Assembly (NCBI RefSeq): GCF_041051975.1
Contig: NZ_CP163435.1
Coordinates: forward strand, 2,790,001-2,854,000
Direction of reading: 5' to 3'
Source: Streptomyces sp. R21
GTDB lineage: Bacteria > Actinomycetota > Actinomycetes > Streptomycetales > Streptomycetaceae
Length of the DNA stretch: 64,000 nt
Translations under genes and position numbers: made by a program
Part shown: positions 42,949 through 52,823 of the stretch, in pieces
Numbering within the stretch: position 1 is the first letter of the stretch
Layout of the letters: every line of letters begins with the position of its first letter
Notes under the pieces: model-generated
What the model was told of the DNA's origin: nothing
What the model saw: the letters and a program-made list of their open reading frames with translations, nothing else
The model's database searches: none

Positions 42949-44493
42949 CTAGTCGAGGTAGTCGCGCAGCACCTGCGAACGCGACGGGTGACGCAGCTTC
43001 GACATCGTCTTGGACTCGATCTGACGGATGCGCTCGCGCGTGACGCCGTAGACCTTGCCGATCTCGTCGAGGGTCTTCGGCTGACCGTCGGTGAGACCGA
43101 AGCGCATCGAGACGACGCCCGCCTCGCGCTCGGACAGGGTGTCCAGCACCGAGTGCAGCTGCTCCTGGAGGAGCGTGAAGCTGACCGCGTCGGCCGGGAC
43201 GACAGCCTCGGAGTCCTCGATGAGGTCACCGAACTCGCTGTCGCCGTCCTCACCCAGGGGGGTGTGCAGCGAGATGGGCTCGCGGCCGTACTTCTGGACC
43301 TCGATGACCTTCTCCGGGGTCATGTCGAGTTCCTTGGCCAGCTCCTCCGGGGTGGGCTCGCGGCCCAGGTCCTGGAGCATCTGGCGCTGCACGCGCGCGA
43401 GCTTGTTGATGACCTCGACCATGTGCACCGGGATACGGATGGTGCGGGCCTGGTCGGCCATCGCTCGGGTGATCGCCTGACGGATCCACCAGGTGGCGTA
43501 CGTGGAGAACTTGTAGCCCTTGGTGTAGTCGAACTTCTCGACCGCGCGGATCAGACCGAGGTTGCCCTCCTGGATGAGGTCCAGGAAGAGCATGCCGCGG
43601 CCGGTGTAACGCTTGGCCAGGGAGACCACCAGACGGAGGTTGGCCTCCAGAAGGTGGTTCTTGGCGCGGCGGCCGTCCTCGGCGATGATCTCCAGCTCGC
43701 GCTTGAGCTTGGGGGCGAGCTTGTCGGCGTTGGCCAGCTTGTCCTCGGCGAACAGACCGGCCTCGATGCGCTTGGCGAGCTCGACCTCCTGCTCGGCGTT
43801 GAGCAGCGGGACCTTGCCGATCTGCTTGAGGTAGTCCTTGACCGGGTCGGCGGTGGCACCGGCCACGGCGACCTGCTGGGCCGGCGCGTCGTCCTCGTCG
43901 TCGTCGGAGAGAACGAAGCCCTTGTTCTCGGCCCCCTCCTCTTCCTCTTCGCCGGGCTTGCCCGCGGCCACGCCTTCTTCGGAAGCCTCGTCATCGACGA
44001 GCTCGGCGTCGTCCTTCTTGGAGGTGGTCTTCTTGGCCGCCGTCTTCTTGGCGACCGTCTTCTTCGCGACTGCCTTCTTGGCGGTCGTCTTCTTGGCAGC
44101 GGCCTTCGGCGCGGACGCGTCCTCGGTGGAATCGTCGGAAGCGGGCACGACGGGGGCGGCGGTGGCGGCGGTGGCCTTCTTGGCAGTCACCGTCTTGGCG
44201 GCGACCGTCTTGGTGGCGGTGCGCTTGGCCGGACTCTTCGCTGCGACGCTCTTTCGGGTGCGCTTGGGCTCCGCGGCACTGACCATCAGCGTCACACCCT
44301 CTTCCTCGAGGATCTGGTTGAGGCTGCGCAGTACGTTCTTCCACTGAGTGGCCGGAATCTGGTCAGCTTCGAAGGCCCGACGCACGTCATCGCCGGCGAT
44401 CTGCCCCTCAGCCTTTCCCCGCTCAATGAGCGCCATGACAGAGACGGACTCGGCGATCTCCGGCGGGAGCGTACGGGATGTGCTGGCCGACAC
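42949..44493 (-). CDS. hrdB: Principal RNA polymerase sigma factor HrdB
   Basis: 514 residues from GTG 44493 ([20 protein letters not shown]), the usual HrdB start; longer in-frame starts are rejected. The region 1.1-like part is followed by a long Lys/Ala/Thr-rich stretch (about residues 75-175), with repeated AKK/KKT units reminiscent of histone H1 tails, and an acidic patch. Sigma region 2 has [19 protein letters not shown], region 3 [17 protein letters not shown] and region 4.2 [21 protein letters not shown]. It directs transcription of most vegetative genes. From memory it is SCO5820. It lies downstream of whiH in the same orientation but separated by 407 bases. Confidence 0.97.
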   Translation of the reverse strand: MSASTSRTLPPEIAESVSVMALIERGKAEGQIAGDDVRRAFEADQIPATQWKNVLRSLNQILEEEGVTLMVSAAEPKRTRKSVAAKSPAKRTATKTVAAKTVTAKKATAATAAPVVPASDDSTEDASAPKAAAKKTTAKKAVAKKTVAKKTAAKKTTSKKDDAELVDDEASEEGVAAGKPGEEEEEGAENKGFVLSDDDEDDAPAQQVAVAGATADPVKDYLKQIGKVPLLNAEQEVELAKRIEAGLFAEDKLANADKLAPKLKRELEIIAEDGRRAKNHLLEANLRLVVSLAKRYTGRGMLFLDLIQEGNLGLIRAVEKFDYTKGYKFSTYATWWIRQAITRAMADQARTIRIPVHMVEVINKLARVQRQMLQDLGREPTPEELAKELDMTPEKVIEVQKYGREPISLHTPLGEDGDSEFGDLIEDSEAVVPADAVSFTLLQEQLHSVLDTLSEREAGVVSMRFGLTDGQPKTLDEIGKVYGVTRERIRQIESKTMSKLRHPSRSQVLRDYLD

Positions 44494-44900
44494 GAACAAC
44501 CTCTCGGAACGTTGGAAAACGGCTTCCGGCCCCGTCCAGGATGGACAGGAGCCGACGACCGCCGACTTGGGGATTGGTCGACGGCGCGGGCGGGGGCCGG
44601 GAAGATGCACAGCGCCATGAACGGCGTCCGTATTCCCTCCGCGGCTGTCACCTCTTAAGTCATCGCGCTGTTCCGAGGAGCGTTACGCCCAATCTGCGTG
44701 GCCCGAGTCACACCCCGTAAGCGCTCAAAAGCGTACAGATGTGGTCAGAGAAGGTCACCTGGTGGGTTCACCCCCCATCGCGCCGCCGGACCTCGCCGGA
44801 TCCCAGGAGGGTCCGGCGGGGTCCGACAGGAGATGGTTCGCCGGCCGAGCGATGCCACGAGAGGACATACGCCCCCGACCGCGCCGCCCTCGGTACGCGG
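44494..44900. other. 407-base spacer upstream of hrdB
   Basis: Contains the whiH terminator (44788-44824) and, by position, the hrdB promoter(s) and leader. I could not identify a -35/-10 pair with confidence. In other Streptomyces one hrdB promoter depends on the ECF sigma factor ShbA. No gene is seen. Confidence 0.45.
44788..44824 (-). terminator. whiH terminator
   Basis: Inverted repeat of about 16 bases (44788-44803 with 44809-44824), 14 pairs perfect and two G-U in RNA, 5-base loop. Confidence 0.7.
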
Positions 44901-45788
44901 TCAGTGCTCGCGCGGCGCGGGCACCACGCGCTCCACCTCGGGGTGGACGGTGAGAAGTTGGCGCATGGCCGCCTCGGCCGCCGCGCCGTCGGCCGCCGCG
45001 AGCGCGTCGGCGATCCGGCCGTGATGCGCAAGAGAGACCTCGGTCGGCCGGTCACACCCGGTGACGGGGCCTCCGGAGACCTGGAGGGCAGCCGACACGA
45101 TCCCGGAGAGGTGCTCCAGCATGCGGTTGCTCGCGAGCTGGATGAGCAGCGAGTGGAACTCCGCATCGGCTCGCGAGAACGTCAGCGCGTCACCCTGCGC
45201 CATGGCGTGGCCCATGATCTCGACCATGTCGCCGAGGCGCTGCTGGACGTCCTCGCGTCCGTGCCCGGCGGCGAGGCGGGCGGCGAGCGGCTCGATCGTC
45301 CAGCGCAGCTCGCTCAGCTCGCGCCGCTGGTCGTCGCGCTGCGGCCCGAAGGCCCGCCACTCGATGATGTCCGGGTCGAGGAGGTTCCAGTCGCTGACGG
45401 GGCGCACGCGCGTGCCGACGTTGGGACGGGCGCTGACCAGGCCCTTGGCCTCCAGGACCCGGAGCGACTCACGGACGACGGTGCGGGAGACCTCGAACCG
45501 CTGACCGATCTCCTCGGGCACGAGCGGGCGGTCCGCGCCCAGGTCGCCGGAGACAATCATCTGGCCCAGCTGCTGGACGAGTTGGCCGTGCAGCCCGCGT
45601 CCGCGGCTGCCCGCGGTGCGCCGGCCCATACGGCCCAGCTCTGGGTCCGCGCTCTCCCACACGGGGGCGCCGACGCGGTCGGCACCAGGGGCCTCTGCAT
45701 AGGGGTAGCGGTCGAGTTCGCCCGGGCCGGCCAGGCCGGAGTCTGCGGAGCGGGCGGCGGTCATCATGGTGTGCGCAAGGGTACTCAC
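44901..45788 (-). CDS. whiH: WhiH, GntR/FadR-family sporulation regulator
   Basis: 295 residues from GTG 45788 (VSTLAHTMMTAARSADSGL) with AAAGGA upstream. The winged helix (about 75-145) contains EEIGQRFEVSRTVVRESLRVLEAKGLVSARPNVGTRV. The FCD effector domain (about 170-285) has LRWTIEPLAARLAAGH and DAEFHSLLIQLASNRMLEHLS. WhiH is needed for sporulation septation in aerial hyphae of S. coelicolor, where it lies next to hrdB (SCO5819, from memory). The identification rests on position and sequence type together. A small carboxylate ligand is likely for the FCD domain. Confidence 0.88.
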   Translation of the reverse strand: MSTLAHTMMTAARSADSGLAGPGELDRYPYAEAPGADRVGAPVWESADPELGRMGRRTAGSRGRGLHGQLVQQLGQMIVSGDLGADRPLVPEEIGQRFEVSRTVVRESLRVLEAKGLVSARPNVGTRVRPVSDWNLLDPDIIEWRAFGPQRDDQRRELSELRWTIEPLAARLAAGHGREDVQQRLGDMVEIMGHAMAQGDALTFSRADAEFHSLLIQLASNRMLEHLSGIVSAALQVSGGPVTGCDRPTEVSLAHHGRIADALAAADGAAAEAAMRQLLTVHPEVERVVPAPREH

Positions 45789-45950
45789 GGATCCTTTGTC
45801 GGCGTCGCCCTCAACTCCCTTGAGGTCTTTGGTGAAAAGCACACGAAAGGGTGATCGCTCACACCGTCGCAATTGACGCCTTATCGGAAAGAAATGGGCG
45901 TTCTCCGGGGAGTTGTGAGCACGACAGGAACGGAAGGGCGCGGACGGTCG

Positions 45951-47711
45951 TCATCGGACCCTGCTCCGCAGGGTCATGAGCAGATATGCGCAGAGCAGGG
46001 CGGTCAGCGACAACATCAGCGCGCCGCCCACGGGTTGGGCGATCACCCGCACCCCGGCCGCCAGATAGCGCTCCCCGCCGAATGGCCACTGCATCAGCAC
46101 GAGCTCGCGCAGCCGCTCCGAAAACCCGGCGGCCGTCCGCACGGACGGTCCCTCCAAGGTCTTTTGTACGAGCGGTACGACGAGGATCGGCACGGCGAGC
46201 ACCGCGGCCAGCCCGGCGGTCGTGGACCGGAAGATGCCCGCGGCCAGTACGCCCGCCCAGGCACAGCCCACCATGAGGCCGATCCAACCGGCACTCAGGG
46301 AGAGCCAGTCCGCGGGAACTCCGGTGAGCTCCCGTCCGTAGACGAGATAGAGCATTTCGAGGTCGCAGCCCACGGTGAGGACTGCCAGCACCAGCGCGGT
46401 GACTCCGGAGACGAGAAGTTTGGCGGCGAGCAGTCCCAGGCGGCGGGGCACGGTGCCGCGGTCCGCGGCCAGGGCGGGGTGGCGGAACTCCTCGCCGAAG
46501 GCGATCGCCCCGAGCAGCCCCGCGCCGAGCGCGGCGGGCGGCAGCGGGAAATCCTGCGGCCACGCCGCCAGGAGGTACGGCTGGGGCGTGTGCCCGATTC
46601 TGGCGAGGAGTACGGACAGGAGTGCGGAGGTGACGAGCACGGCGGCCACGACCAGGTAGCCGGTGCCGACCCCGGCGGCGCGACGCAGTTCGTAGCGCAG
46701 CGGTCGCAGTGGGCTGGGAGCCTGCCGTACGGCGATGGGGGGCGGGAGCGGCGGCAGCGCGTCGTCTGTCGGCTTCCGGGCCGGGCCGGGCGCGCCTGCT
46801 TCGGGTGCTCCGCTCCCGGTCGGCTGCACGGCGGCCGACCCCATGTCGCCGATCTCGTCGGCTAGTTGGTGTACGAGGATGCTGTGCCGGAAGGCCGTCT
46901 CGCCGACGTCGGCGCACGTGCTGCCGTACACCGAGAGGCGGTTGCCGTCCTCTCGTACGACCTCCACCGAGCGCTGTGCGGCCCGGGCTTCCTTGGTGAG
47001 CAGAGCGCCGAGACGGGCGGCGTGCGGGCTGCGGACAGCGACCCTGGGGCGCAGTCGTGTGCGGGCGAAGTCGGCGGCCTCCTGGTCGGCGGCGAGCCTG
47101 CCCTCCTCCAGCGCGACGATCCGGTCGGCGGATCGTGCGGCCTCCTTGGCGTCGTCCGTGGTGAACAGCACGGTGCCGCCCTGGGTGGCATGCGCGCGCA
47201 GGATCCCGTGCAGCCAGCGGCCTTCACGTGTGGAGAGCCCGTCTGCGGGGTCGTCGAGCACGAGGGTGTGCGGGTCCGACAGCAGTGCGCAGGCCAGGCC
47301 GAGGCGGCGGTCCATCCCGCGCGAGAGGGTGCCCAGTCGTTCGTCCCGCAGGCTGACCAGACCCACCACTTCGAGGACTTCGTCCGCGCGCCGCACGGGT
47401 ACTCCCGCGGCGGCGCACAGCATGCGGAGTTGGCCCCGGACGGTGCGTGCCGGATGCCCGGGAACCTCACCCAGCAGCACGCCGATCTCGCGCGACGGAT
47501 GGGCGATCCGGTGCAGCGGGCGACCTCTGAAGTAGGTGATTCCGCGGCCCTGTTGGAGTTCGAGCATGAGCTTCAGCGCTGTCGTCTTGCCGGCGCCCGT
47601 GGCCCCGAGGAGCGCGGTGACACGACCCGCGTGTGCCTCGAAGGACACATCGTCCACGGCGGGCGGAAGCTCCTTGCGGGGGTTGCTGGTCAGTCCGATG
47701 GCCTGGATCAC
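45951..47711 (-). CDS. ABC transporter ATPase-permease fusion with atypical catalytic residues
   Basis: 586 residues from GTG 47711. The ABC domain is at about 1-230. Walker A, GATGAGKTT at about 35-43, is intact. The signature is LSRGMDRR instead of LSGGQ. Walker B reads LVLDDPADGL, with Asp where the catalytic Glu normally sits. The H-loop segment reads LFTTDDAKEA, without the usual His. A linker with a Pro-rich stretch (about 330-350) leads to six membrane helices (about 370-580). It is an exporter-like half-plus architecture; ATP hydrolysis may be weak. The neighbours do not reveal a substrate. Confidence 0.85.
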   Translation of the reverse strand: MIQAIGLTSNPRKELPPAVDDVSFEAHAGRVTALLGATGAGKTTALKLMLELQQGRGITYFRGRPLHRIAHPSREIGVLLGEVPGHPARTVRGQLRMLCAAAGVPVRRADEVLEVVGLVSLRDERLGTLSRGMDRRLGLACALLSDPHTLVLDDPADGLSTREGRWLHGILRAHATQGGTVLFTTDDAKEAARSADRIVALEEGRLAADQEAADFARTRLRPRVAVRSPHAARLGALLTKEARAAQRSVEVVREDGNRLSVYGSTCADVGETAFRHSILVHQLADEIGDMGSAAVQPTGSGAPEAGAPGPARKPTDDALPPLPPPIAVRQAPSPLRPLRYELRRAAGVGTGYLVVAAVLVTSALLSVLLARIGHTPQPYLLAAWPQDFPLPPAALGAGLLGAIAFGEEFRHPALAADRGTVPRRLGLLAAKLLVSGVTALVLAVLTVGCDLEMLYLVYGRELTGVPADWLSLSAGWIGLMVGCAWAGVLAAGIFRSTTAGLAAVLAVPILVVPLVQKTLEGPSVRTAAGFSERLRELVLMQWPFGGERYLAAGVRVIAQPVGGALMLSLTALLCAYLLMTLRSRVR

Positions 47712-47767
47712 CCGAAGCAAGATAGCGCGACATTTCCGGTTTTCCGGGCACCTTGGAACTCGTCTCG

Positions 47768-48526
47768 TCAGACCTCGGGGCGCAGCATCGGCGGATTGAG
47801 CAGCGTGGCGCCACCCGCACGGAAGAGCTGGGCGGGGCGGCCGCCCTGGCGTGTAGTGGTACCGCCCGTGGGCACGAGGAAGCCCGGCGTGCCCGTCACC
47901 TTGCGGTGGAAGTTGCGCGGGTCGAGCGCGACGGCCCACACCGCCTCGTACACACGGCGCAGCTCGCCGACGGTGAACTCGGTCGGGCAGAAGGCGGTGG
48001 CCAGGGACGAGTACTCGATCTTGGACCGGGCGCGCTCCACGCCGTCCGAGAGGATCTGCGCATGGTCGAAGGCGAGCGGTGCCGCCTGCTCGCCGTCGCG
48101 GCCGTACCCGCCCTGCTGGAGCAGTTCCTCGACGGGCGCCCAGCGCGCGCTGTTGGCGTCGCCTCCCGCTCTGGGTGCGGGCAGATCGGGGGCCAGCGCA
48201 AGATGGGCGACGCTGACCACCCGCATCCGGGGATCGCGCTTGGGGTCGCCGTAGGTCGCGAGCTGCTCCAGGTGCGCGCCGTTGTCCTGGGCGGGGGCGG
48301 CCGGGTCGTGGGCGCGCAGCCCGGTCTCCTCGACCAGCTCCCGCGCCGCCGCCTGCCCCAGGTCCTCGTCCGTCCGTACGAAGCCGCCGGGGAGCGCCCA
48401 CCGCCCCTGGAACGGCTGCTCGCCCCTCCGTACCGCCAACGCGCACAGGGCGTGGCGGCGCACGGTCAGCACGACCAGATCCACGGTGACAGCGAAGGGC
48501 GGAAAGGCTGACGGGTCGTAGGGCAT
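47768..48526 (-). CDS. NUDIX hydrolase with C-terminal winged helix (NrtR-like)
   Basis: 252 residues from ATG 48526. The NUDIX box fits GX5EX7REUXEEXGU exactly: GGFVRTDEDLGQAAARELVEETGL (residues about 48-71). The C-terminal 80 residues (TEFTVGELRRVYEAVWAVALDPRNFHRKVTGTPGFLVPTG) form the winged helix of NrtR-type regulators, which bind ADP-ribose and control NAD metabolism genes. With a complete NUDIX box it could also be a hydrolase. No NAD biosynthesis gene lies beside it. It is 56 bases upstream of the ABC gene and probably co-transcribed. Confidence 0.9.
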   Translation of the reverse strand: MPYDPSAFPPFAVTVDLVVLTVRRHALCALAVRRGEQPFQGRWALPGGFVRTDEDLGQAAARELVEETGLRAHDPAAPAQDNGAHLEQLATYGDPKRDPRMRVVSVAHLALAPDLPAPRAGGDANSARWAPVEELLQQGGYGRDGEQAAPLAFDHAQILSDGVERARSKIEYSSLATAFCPTEFTVGELRRVYEAVWAVALDPRNFHRKVTGTPGFLVPTGGTTTRQGGRPAQLFRAGGATLLNPPMLRPEV

Positions 48527-48656
48527 GCGGCGATCATAGTCGTCTGCCTGACGATAAACACTCCCTTCGTCGGCCGCATCCACGGCTGATCCTTTTCCGT
48601 CCGCTACGAACATCACCGCTGCCGTCGATGACCGTTCCGGGCCACATCCTGCAAGG

Positions 48657-50792
48657 TCACGCTCCCAGTCGCAGTCCGTCGGTCGCCTCCTCGACCATGG
48701 CGAGACCGAGCCTGCTGACCCGTACGGAGAAGGGGGCACCGGCGATCCGCAGCCCCGTCAGTCCGATCGCGCCCAGCGGCGCACTGCGTACCGGGCGCAA
48801 GGTCACCGTCCCGGCCGGAGCGTCGGGGCGGATCCCCGCGAGCGTGGCAAGGAGCAGCACTCCCGCGGCCGCGGCGGTGGCCGCGGGCCGACAGGCGGCG
48901 GGATGGGGCAGGGGAGCGCTCCCTTCGGTGCGCTGCTCACCCGCGTACATCTCCGGGAGCCGGTACCCAAAGGTCTCGGCCGCCGCCAGTACGCCCTCCA
49001 GCAGCGAGCCCGCCTCCTTCTCAAAGCCCGCCGCGGCCAGCCCCGCGACAGCGACCGCGGTCTCCTGCACCCGCACGGCACCGGAGCGATGACCGAACGG
49101 GTTGTACGCCACCTCCTTCGCCCCCAGGCTGCGCAGCCCCCAGCCCGAGTCCATGGCCGGGCTGCCGAGCAGCCGCGCCAGCTGCTCCGTCCGCACTCTG
49201 TCGAGCAGACCGGGGGCCGCCTCGCCGGAACCGAGCAGACCGGTGTCGAGGAGATGGGCGGCGGCCGCTCCGAGGGGGGACACTAAGCGTCCGTCCGGGG
49301 CTCGGGCGGCAGCAGGTCTGCCGCCTCCCCGGTCCTCGACCCAGAAATCCTCATGGAACGCCGTCCGCAGCTCCTCGGCCCACTGCCGCAGCCCCGAAGA
49401 CCCCGGCCGCCCGTGCACATCGAGCAGATCTGCGCCCAGCAGCGCTGCCCGGTGGGCGTGCGCCTGTGTCTCACAGCGCAGCGGTCCGCCGGGATGCGGG
49501 TCGGGCAGATAGGTGCCGTTCCCGACAGCGGCCCGGAGCCAGCGCAGGCACCGCTCAGCGGTGGGCAGCAGTTCCTGGACCTCCTGTTCCGCGAGCCCCC
49601 AGCGCCGGGCCTCAGCGAGAAGCACCGGGAAGAGCAGCGTCGCCTCGGTGCCCGTGCAGCCGGGTGGCAGGTGCGGGCCGGCGTCCCGTCGCGGTCCGGG
49701 GATCAGCCCCGACTGCGGCCCTGGGCCCATGAGTTGGGTGCGGGCCAGGGTCCGCAGCGTGCCCGCGGCCAGCCGGGTGCCCAGCGGCAGCGTCATCCGC
49801 GCCGCGACGAGCGCCTCGGCCGGGGCGAGGCCGCAGCGCCACGGCGCCCCTGCCGCGAGGTGCATGTCGGCCGGGTTCCCGGGATCGCGCAGCAACAGGA
49901 CCTGTAGGTCCTCGACGCACGTCCGCAGAAGGGCCTGGACCCTGGGGTCGTCGCCCACGGCGCGAGCGGATGCCAGCGGACTGGTCACCTCCCGTCCCAC
50001 CACTCTGATGGGTCCCGCGCCGTCCGGCCGCACGCGCAGCTCCACACTTCTGCTACCACCCGGCGGCAGTTCCAGCTCCCATCGCAACAGCCCCGCGGAG
50101 GCCAGGGCATCAGTGGGCGGTGGGTCGGCGGTGACGGCCACATGCCCGGCGGCACCGGACCACCGCAGGCCCGAGTCGTGGACGCTCGCGGGCAGTTCAG
50201 GCCCGGCGCGACCCGAGGCGACCGAGCCCAGTTCCGCGAGGTCCGTGCCCAAGGCCACCTCGACGGGCACCCGCAGGGTGCGGACGGCGGCGCTCCGCAA
50301 GGTGATCCGTTCTGTGCCGTCCGCGTGGCGCATCCGTTCGACAACGACATCCGGGTCCGGCCCACCGTCGGCGGATGCGCGCAGCGTTCCCACGAAGCGG
50401 GCTCGGTCGGCGCCGACCATCCGGGCCCCCACGGCGAGCGGCTCCCGGCCGGCCACCCGCACCTGGAGGCGGGAGAGCACCCGTCGTCCGGCGCGATAGA
50501 ACCCCTCCAGCCCCTGGCCGGTCAGCTGCCCCTGCTCCGTGGAGATCACCAGCCCCGGCAGGGCGACACAGATCAACGCGGTGTGGGCGGGTGGCAGGTC
50601 ACCGGACCGGCGTGGCGCGGGAAGCGCCCCTGGCGGAGCTGCGGGACCACCCGACCCGGCAGAGGTTCTCGCAGTCCCCGCCACTGCTGTACGCGGGGCC
50701 GACGGGCCGCTCCGAGGTGCGAAGGGCTGCCCGGTCAGGCGAGGGAGAGGACGGTCGCCGTCGTCGGCGGAGGGCGGGATCGGCAGGGGCAT
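48657..50792 (-). CDS. Glycogen debranching enzyme-like protein (amylo-alpha-1,6-glucosidase family)
   Basis: 711 residues from ATG 50792 with GGAGG upstream. The N-terminal about 60 residues are Pro/Ala-rich. Next comes the beta-rich GDE N-terminal domain (about 70-290) with LICVALPGLVISTEQGQL, then an (alpha/alpha)6 barrel (about 330-710). The barrel contains GAPWRCGLAPAEALVAARM, QSGLIPGPRRDAGPHLPPGCTGTEATLLFPVLLAEA, and SPAMDSGWGLRSLGAKEVAYNPFGHRSGAVRVQET. Related actinobacterial proteins are annotated as debranching enzymes; activity on glycogen is not assured. It stands alone between the NUDIX and DUF4192 genes. Confidence 0.85.
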   Translation of the reverse strand: MPLPIPPSADDGDRPLPRLTGQPFAPRSGPSAPRTAVAGTARTSAGSGGPAAPPGALPAPRRSGDLPPAHTALICVALPGLVISTEQGQLTGQGLEGFYRAGRRVLSRLQVRVAGREPLAVGARMVGADRARFVGTLRASADGGPDPDVVVERMRHADGTERITLRSAAVRTLRVPVEVALGTDLAELGSVASGRAGPELPASVHDSGLRWSGAAGHVAVTADPPPTDALASAGLLRWELELPPGGSRSVELRVRPDGAGPIRVVGREVTSPLASARAVGDDPRVQALLRTCVEDLQVLLLRDPGNPADMHLAAGAPWRCGLAPAEALVAARMTLPLGTRLAAGTLRTLARTQLMGPGPQSGLIPGPRRDAGPHLPPGCTGTEATLLFPVLLAEARRWGLAEQEVQELLPTAERCLRWLRAAVGNGTYLPDPHPGGPLRCETQAHAHRAALLGADLLDVHGRPGSSGLRQWAEELRTAFHEDFWVEDRGGGRPAAARAPDGRLVSPLGAAAAHLLDTGLLGSGEAAPGLLDRVRTEQLARLLGSPAMDSGWGLRSLGAKEVAYNPFGHRSGAVRVQETAVAVAGLAAAGFEKEAGSLLEGVLAAAETFGYRLPEMYAGEQRTEGSAPLPHPAACRPAATAAAAGVLLLATLAGIRPDAPAGTVTLRPVRSAPLGAIGLTGLRIAGAPFSVRVSRLGLAMVEEATDGLRLGA

Positions 50793-51061
50793 GGGACGGT
50801 TTCCTCCGCGCTCGGTGCGCCTTGGGCGCACTCGGCGCCGGGTGGGGGCCCCGGAGGGTCGAGGGCGTAACGACGGCAAGACCGGGTCACGGGCTCCGCC
50901 ACTCAGGTGAACGGGGCGGGCCTGCTCGGAGTCACGCCCCACGCCCGGGAAGCCGACCGAATGGCGGTGGAGCGACGACGATCGAGGCATGCCGCGAATG
51001 GCCGCGGCATGGTCGGCATGTCCGGGGAGACGGTTGGTCCTTCCGCCCCCCGCCCCGCCCT

Positions 51062-52783
51062 TCACATGTCCTCCCCCATGCCCTGACGGCCGCCGCCATG
51101 ACGTGCCCGTGTCCGCGCCCGACCGCTCGCGCCCCCGGCTGTACGCCCCGGCCCCTCTCCGGCAGGCGAGGCCTCGTCGGCGGGCCGGCGCCGACGGGTT
51201 CCTGTCGTCCCGGAGGAGGGCCTGCTCGGCCGGCTTTCTCCGTTCCCTTCCGCCTGTCGTGGCCGTCGGCGGCGGCGAGCGACGGACGCCGCCGACTTGG
51301 CCGCGGCCATGCGAAGGGCCGGAGCGGTGCCGTCGGCGGGCCCCACAGCAGCGCCTGACACGGAAGAGGCAACGTCCGCCGATGGCCCCGTGGCATCACA
51401 GTCCGCACGCTCGGAGATCGAGGAACCGGAGTCCGAAGACCCCTCCGCTGTCACCGCCGCACGATCCGTGCGCTCCGCCCGCAAGCAGCGCCGGATCGAC
51501 TCAGGGTCCAGGCCCTCGTTGCAGGCCTGGTGCAGGAGACGAGCGAAGAGGTAGTCGGAATCGGCGCCGAGAGCCATGGCCAGGGCCTCTCGGGCTTCGA
51601 GTTCGTCGCCGGTGGACCAGGCGACCCATCCGGCGAGTGTGAGCGGTGCCGCGGCGTGCTCGCGGTAGGGGCCCACGCAACGGCGGGCCAGGGCTCGCCA
51701 GAGGCGCAGGGCCGGCCCCGCCTCGTCGCCCTCCATCCACTCGGCCGCGCGGTCACGGGTCGTACGGTCCTGAAGGCCGAGAATCAAAGTGGCGGCCTCG
51801 TCGTCATCGAGGAGTCCGTCGTCGCGGAGGTCCGCAGGCCGCGTGCCGGACACGGTGGGAGCGTCGGCGAACCGGTCCAGGATCCGGCGGGCCAGTCCGA
51901 GGGCCTCATCGGCCACGCCCTGGCGGCTCTCCGCGTCCAGAATCCGGGGGACGAGTGCCATGGACGCCGTGTCCAGGGCGATCTCCTGCTCCAGCGCACC
52001 GCCGGTCTCCCGGGGCGAGAGCCTGGCCGTCAGTTCGCGCAGGGTGCCGCGCACCTGGAGGCCTGCGTACGTCGCGGCGGCGGCCAGCACCGAGGTGCCG
52101 GGCAGCCCCATCGCCTCACCGCCTCGCGGGCAGCAACCCTGCCCCGGGCAGCAGTACGACCAGAAACGGCCGTCGGAGATGCAGAGCGCCTCGACCACGG
52201 GGACGTCGAGGTCTCCGCAGGACGTGCGCAGCAACTGCGCCAGCGGGCGAAGCCGCTCCATCACGTCCTGACCCGACTCGCCGGCCCGCGGTTCCTGGCA
52301 GAGGTAGGCGACCATGCTCCCGGGCCGGGCACCCCGGCGCTCGCTGCCCGTCACGAGCCCTCGCGAGAGCTGCTGGGCGACGGACGGCCAGTCCCCCGCG
52401 GTGGTCGGGATCCCGAGCCGGGCTCGCCCGCCGAACCGGCCGCGCCGCTCGCCGTCGTGCAGGGCGACCAGCACGATGCTGTCCTCGGGCCGATAGCCGA
52501 GCAAGTACGGGAGGGCGTCGGCCAGTTCGGCCGGCGTACGCAGGGTGACCTGGTGCTCGGCGCAGGGACCGGGATCGGCGCCGTGCCCTGCGTACTCGAG
52601 AGGGCGGTCACGGCCCGCATGCCCGGACAGAGCGCCTCGCTCACCGGTCCCTTCGCAGCCTCCGTGCCCCCCTTCTCCTTCATGTCCCGCGTGTTCCTCA
52701 GCGCCTTCGCGCGCATCGCGCCCTGCGTGCTTGTTGAAGTCACTGTTGCCGGAAGAGCCGGCCGCTTCGCTGTGATTCGTCAT
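51062..52783 (-). CDS. DUF4192 family protein
   Basis: 573 residues. The N-terminal about 75 residues are Gly/His/Glu-rich and probably disordered. The DUF4192 core (about 78-440) starts at QVTLRTPAELADALPYLLGYRPEDSIVLVALHDG. It contains a cysteine cluster, SYCCPGQGCCPRGG, that could bind metal. The tail (about 450-573) is low-complexity and basic, ending with an Arg/Gly-rich segment. The function is unknown. It is divergent from recQ, and the promoter region between them holds an inverted pair of DnaA boxes. Confidence 0.88.
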   Translation of the reverse strand: MTNHSEAAGSSGNSDFNKHAGRDAREGAEEHAGHEGEGGHGGCEGTGERGALSGHAGRDRPLEYAGHGADPGPCAEHQVTLRTPAELADALPYLLGYRPEDSIVLVALHDGERRGRFGGRARLGIPTTAGDWPSVAQQLSRGLVTGSERRGARPGSMVAYLCQEPRAGESGQDVMERLRPLAQLLRTSCGDLDVPVVEALCISDGRFWSYCCPGQGCCPRGGEAMGLPGTSVLAAAATYAGLQVRGTLRELTARLSPRETGGALEQEIALDTASMALVPRILDAESRQGVADEALGLARRILDRFADAPTVSGTRPADLRDDGLLDDDEAATLILGLQDRTTRDRAAEWMEGDEAGPALRLWRALARRCVGPYREHAAAPLTLAGWVAWSTGDELEAREALAMALGADSDYLFARLLHQACNEGLDPESIRRCLRAERTDRAAVTAEGSSDSGSSISERADCDATGPSADVASSVSGAAVGPADGTAPALRMAAAKSAASVARRRRRPRQAEGNGESRPSRPSSGTTGTRRRRPADEASPAGEGPGRTAGGASGRARTRARHGGGRQGMGEDM

Positions 52784-52823
52784 GCCGTGACCATCCCGCG
52801 GATCTTGAAATTCCGCTTCGCCC

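Noticed and set aside
44493..44610. Longer hrdB start at 44610
   Set aside because: The extra 39 residues look non-coding (Pro/Arg-rich) and the GTG at 44493 gives the standard HrdB N-terminus with a nearby GAGAGG site.
45951..48446. 831-codon extended version of the ABC ATPase-permease
   Set aside because: The first 245 codons are antisense-like shadow of the NUDIX gene region on the same strand in another frame; GTG 47711 gives a natural ABC N-terminus.
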